A model generated the notes under the pieces. It searched no databases and was not told where the DNA came from. It saw only the letters and a program-made list of their open reading frames with translations. DNA of 34,861 nucleotides from an uncultured Muribaculum sp. Its GTDB lineage: Bacteria; Bacteroidota; Bacteroidia; Bacteroidales; Muribaculaceae. The DNA lies in the NCBI GenBank assembly GCA_910578835.1, contig CAJTSK010000028.1, positions 1-34,861 of the forward strand, given 5' to 3'. Of the stretch, positions 34,718 to 34,861 are shown in pieces. Within the stretch, counting starts at the first letter, position 1. Each line of letters opens with the position of its first letter. The translations under genes and the position numbers were made by a program.

Positions 34718-34861
34718 GGGGCTGACTGGCTTTGACAGCGTGAAGAAGTGGTGTGTAAGCATGCAGAGCAATGATGGCTACGCTCTATAATCAGGGACAT
34801 CACAATTTTAAATGGCGAAAATAACTACGCTCTTGCTGCTTAATCGAAGCACAGTAGATTA
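34718..34861 (+). ncRNA. ssrA: tmRNA, 5' part (cut by the window edge)
   Basis: Begins GGGGCTGACTGGCTTTGACAG, the conserved tRNA-like 5' end with the D-arm region. The tag reading frame at 34814-34843 encodes GENNYALAA and a TAA stop; the LAA end is the protease-recognition signal. The 3' tRNA-like half lies beyond the window. Rescues stalled ribosomes and marks the incomplete protein for degradation. Confidence 0.95.

Noticed and set aside
1..34861. CRISPR arrays, tRNA or rRNA genes, insertion sequences
   Set aside because: No regularly spaced direct repeats, tRNA cloverleaf, rRNA blocks or transposase genes were seen; the only RNA gene found is ssrA at the right end.

Overview
The window looks like a chromosomal segment of a Bacteroidales gut bacterium, most likely a Muribaculaceae-type genome (the family is an inference). 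Three things support the order. Promoters repeatedly match the Bacteroidetes -33 TTG / -7 TAnnTTTG pattern. The ABC exporter, LytS/LytTR pair and polysaccharide genes are of Bacteroidetes type. The tmRNA starting at the right edge encodes the tag GENNYALAA, which I recall from Porphyromonas.

Layout. Positions 1-1712 hold small unrecognised genes, several of them membrane proteins. A flavodoxin-ferredoxin (EFR1-type) gene at 2100-2932 is broken by a frameshift. Positions 3224-10587 form a long + strand run of closely spaced or overlapping genes: a DJ-1/PfpI protein, a lipoprotein, a helical-repeat-like protein, a P-loop kinase, a Sel1-repeat protein with a DUF4303-like tail, a YdeI/OmpD-associated protein, a GrpB protein and a truncated AraC-type sensory domain. 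Positions 10843-17207 are a signalling and export unit: LytS-like kinase, LytTR regulator, TolC, MacA-like adaptor, ABC ATPase and MacB-type permease, bounded by hairpin terminators. A cupin gene and an HxlR regulator then diverge from a palindrome-rich intergenic region. They are followed by an outer-membrane barrel protein, an alpha/beta hydrolase, a small membrane protein and a zeta-toxin-like gene with a short overlapping partner.

Positions 21601-32679 (minus strand) are a surface-polysaccharide operon. It starts with a fusion of a degenerate tyrosine-recombinase-like domain to a NusG/UpxY-like antiterminator domain. An unrecognised protein follows, then a Wzx flippase, a DUF6625-like protein, a decayed serine-acetyltransferase-like gene, a GT32 transferase, an EpsG-type polymerase, two GT2 transferases, a polysaccharide pyruvyl transferase and a frameshifted GT4. 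The segment from Wzx to the pyruvyl transferase is visibly AT-richer than both flanks, as expected for an exchanged capsule cassette.

The most interesting part is upstream of that operon. An 18-bp perfect inverted repeat (32856-32873 and 33036-33053) flanks 162 bp and looks like an invertible promoter switch. In this assembly the promoter-like box beside the right repeat points away from the operon. The left repeat sits in the apex of a 43-bp hairpin of which one outer arm lies inside the putative invertible segment, so inversion would break the hairpin. The neighbouring recombinase-like/NusG-like fusion, the hairpin and the inverted repeats suggest a phase-variable, antitermination-controlled switch. 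An NhaC-type antiporter and the start of ssrA end the window.
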